Of a DNA stretch of 10,267 bases, positions 9,199 through 10,267 are shown piece after piece. The notes under the pieces were generated by a model. That model made no database searches, was not told the origin of the DNA, and saw only the letters and a list, made by a program, of their open reading frames with translations. The translations under genes were made by a program, and so were the position numbers. The stretch is from Alphaproteobacteria bacterium. GTDB lineage: Bacteria > Pseudomonadota > Alphaproteobacteria > Micropepsales > Micropepsaceae. How positions within the stretch are numbered: position 1 is the stretch's first letter; each line of letters opens with the position of its first letter. The stretch is taken from contig CANBZE010000039.1 of assembly GCA_947373775.1 (NCBI GenBank), positions 1 through 10,267 on the forward strand. The letters run 5' to 3'.

Positions 9199-10185
9199 TC
9201 AGATAACGCCGGGAATGAACCGCTTGGTGCGCGTGCGATAAGCCGCGTACTCGGGGAAACTTTCCGCCAGCACCTGCTCCTCGAAGTGGCTGCGGACCCA
9301 CAGCAGCACCACAACGATCGCGGCAATGATCCAGGACCAGGGCGCCGCGAACTGCAGCGCTGTCCCCAGGATGGTGATGATCTCCACCGAATAGAGTGGA
9401 TGGCGGACGTGGGAATAGGGCCCGCCGGTCACCAGCTTGCGTGCCTCGGGCAGGATGGAAAAGCTCTTGCCGAGGCGCCACAGCACCAGCGCCGAGCCCA
9501 GGCTGCCCACGCCGATCAGCACCGCCGCCACAAGCTGCAGGGGAAGATCGAGCCGCGCCACCGGCAGCTGCAAGATGCCCACGCCCATGAAGGTGCCGAC
9601 CACGCCGAACACGCGCGGCCACACGCCCCTGGAGCGGCCCACCGCACGGTCGCGCACCACCAGCAGATAGACCAGCATCAGGTCGAAAATCGCCGCCATG
9701 GTCAGGGAAATGAACTGCACCCAGACATACAGGCTGGCGGTGCCGGCCGTCATCAGGCCGACGTCATACACCAGCACGGCGCGCAACTGCAGCGCCCCAT
9801 AGGCGAACCACAGGATCAGTGGCAGGGCAGCGATGGTGTCATAGGTCTTGGTCTGCTTGAACCGCACCAGGCGCGGATCGGGCGTGCCGGGCATCAGCGA
9901 CCAGACCATCAGTGCCAACCAGCCGGGCCCAAAGGTCACGAGCGCAGCCACCTTGAGCAGCAACGGCAGATTGTGCGGATCGAACACCAGCAGCGTGGGA
10001 AACAGCTTGCTGGCGATCAGCGCCTGGATCAGCGAGACCGCCAGGTTCAGCACCAGGATCGGAATGAACCGGCGATGGGCCCGCGCCAGGGCAATCACCG
10101 ACGGCAGCAGATACAGGAACAGGATCGCCGCCCCCGTCAGCAGCGCCGCGCCCCTGGTCTGGCCGGTCAATATCTGTTGCAGCAT
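9199..10185 (-). CDS. Multi-spanning membrane protein with C-terminal isoprenylcysteine-methyltransferase-like domain
   Basis: A 328-residue membrane protein whose C-terminal part (about residues 215-328) matches the PEMT/ICMT-like methyltransferase family. The diagnostic motifs are TGGPYSHVRHPLYSVEII (253-270) and FEEQVLAESFPEYAAYRTRT (301-320), which in ICMT form the S-adenosylmethionine and catalytic site. The bacterial substrate is unknown. Single-domain bacterial relatives are usually about 150-220 residues, so this one carries an N-terminal extension with four or five extra helices (about 13-33, 40-60, 72-98, 118-140, 147-178). Residues 20-98 contain LPSVIALARAHRRF, ILVLNLAV and GPGWLALMVWSL, which resemble the superinfection-immunity protein family with an insert. 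The ATG at 10183-10185 follows a G-rich ribosome binding site (GGGGGGA). It lies 20 bp downstream of another minus-strand gene, so the two are probably co-transcribed, and it ends 3 bp from greA. The methyltransferase domain is firm; the N-terminal assignment is tentative. Confidence 0.85.
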   Translation of the reverse strand: MLQQILTGQTRGAALLTGAAILFLYLLPSVIALARAHRRFIPILVLNLAVSLIQALIASKLFPTLLVFDPHNLPLLLKVAALVTFGPGWLALMVWSLMPGTPDPRLVRFKQTKTYDTIAALPLILWFAYGALQLRAVLVYDVGLMTAGTASLYVWVQFISLTMAAIFDLMLVYLLVVRDRAVGRSRGVWPRVFGVVGTFMGVGILQLPVARLDLPLQLVAAVLIGVGSLGSALVLWRLGKSFSILPEARKLVTGGPYSHVRHPLYSVEIITILGTALQFAAPWSWIIAAIVVVLLWVRSHFEEQVLAESFPEYAAYRTRTKRFIPGVI

Positions 10186-10205
10186 GAAGTCCCCCCGAAA
10201 AAGTC

Positions 10206-10267
10206 TTACGTCTTGTTGGGCCGCCGCGCCAGAACCGCGACCAGTTCGGCAACCTCGGTGAATGTCC
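10206..10267 (-). CDS. C-terminal fragment of an unidentified protein (cut by window edge)
   Basis: The minus strand is open from the window edge to a TAA at 10206-10208 and encodes about 19 residues ending ELVAVLARRPNKT. This amphipathic helix followed by a basic tail looks like a genuine protein C-terminus. The spacing to the downstream start (20 bp) is typical of an operon. Too little is visible to name the family. Confidence 0.5.
   Translation of the reverse strand, partial: TFTEVAELVAVLARRPNKT

Overview
This window reads as ordinary chromosome of a GC-rich alphaproteobacterium. The assignment rests on three things: the CarB sequence resembles alphaproteobacterial CarB throughout, including an enlarged first half; a DUF2794 gene is present, a small family I know mainly from Alphaproteobacteria; and carB is followed directly by greA, a common alphaproteobacterial order. 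A more precise placement (for example near Rhizomicrobium) would be a guess. I see no tRNA, rRNA, transposase, CRISPR array or phage gene, and codon use looks uniform.

Layout. Bases 1-2161 (+) hold the 3' part of a YbbP/FtsX-type ABC transporter permease that starts outside the window. Bases 2244-2996 (+) encode a Bax inhibitor-1/YccA membrane protein with its own likely promoter. It converges on a DUF2794 gene (3042-3410, -), and a symmetric hairpin at 3013-3051 probably terminates both transcripts. A 229-bp gap without a convincing gene follows. Next is a divergent pair: a small four-helix membrane protein (3640-4032, -) and an orphan Rieske oxygenase alpha subunit (4121-5152, +). Then comes the housekeeping block: carB (5263-8604, +) and greA (8722-9195, +), each preceded by a leader with hairpin potential. 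greA runs convergently, with only 3 bp between stop codons, into a large membrane protein with a C-terminal isoprenylcysteine-methyltransferase-like domain (9199-10185, -). Upstream of that gene lies the last ~19 codons of another minus-strand gene, cut by the window edge.

How the genes relate. carB makes carbamoyl phosphate for arginine and pyrimidines, and its glutaminase partner carA is not in the window. greA rescues backtracked RNA polymerase. The other genes show no shared pathway; the layout is several short transcription units rather than one system.

I found no clear undescribed multi-gene system. The items most worth a second look are the N-terminus of the methyltransferase-like protein, which resembles superinfection-immunity membrane proteins; the orphan Rieske oxygenase with its divergent small membrane protein; the attenuator-like greA leader; and the shared terminator that contains a stop codon.
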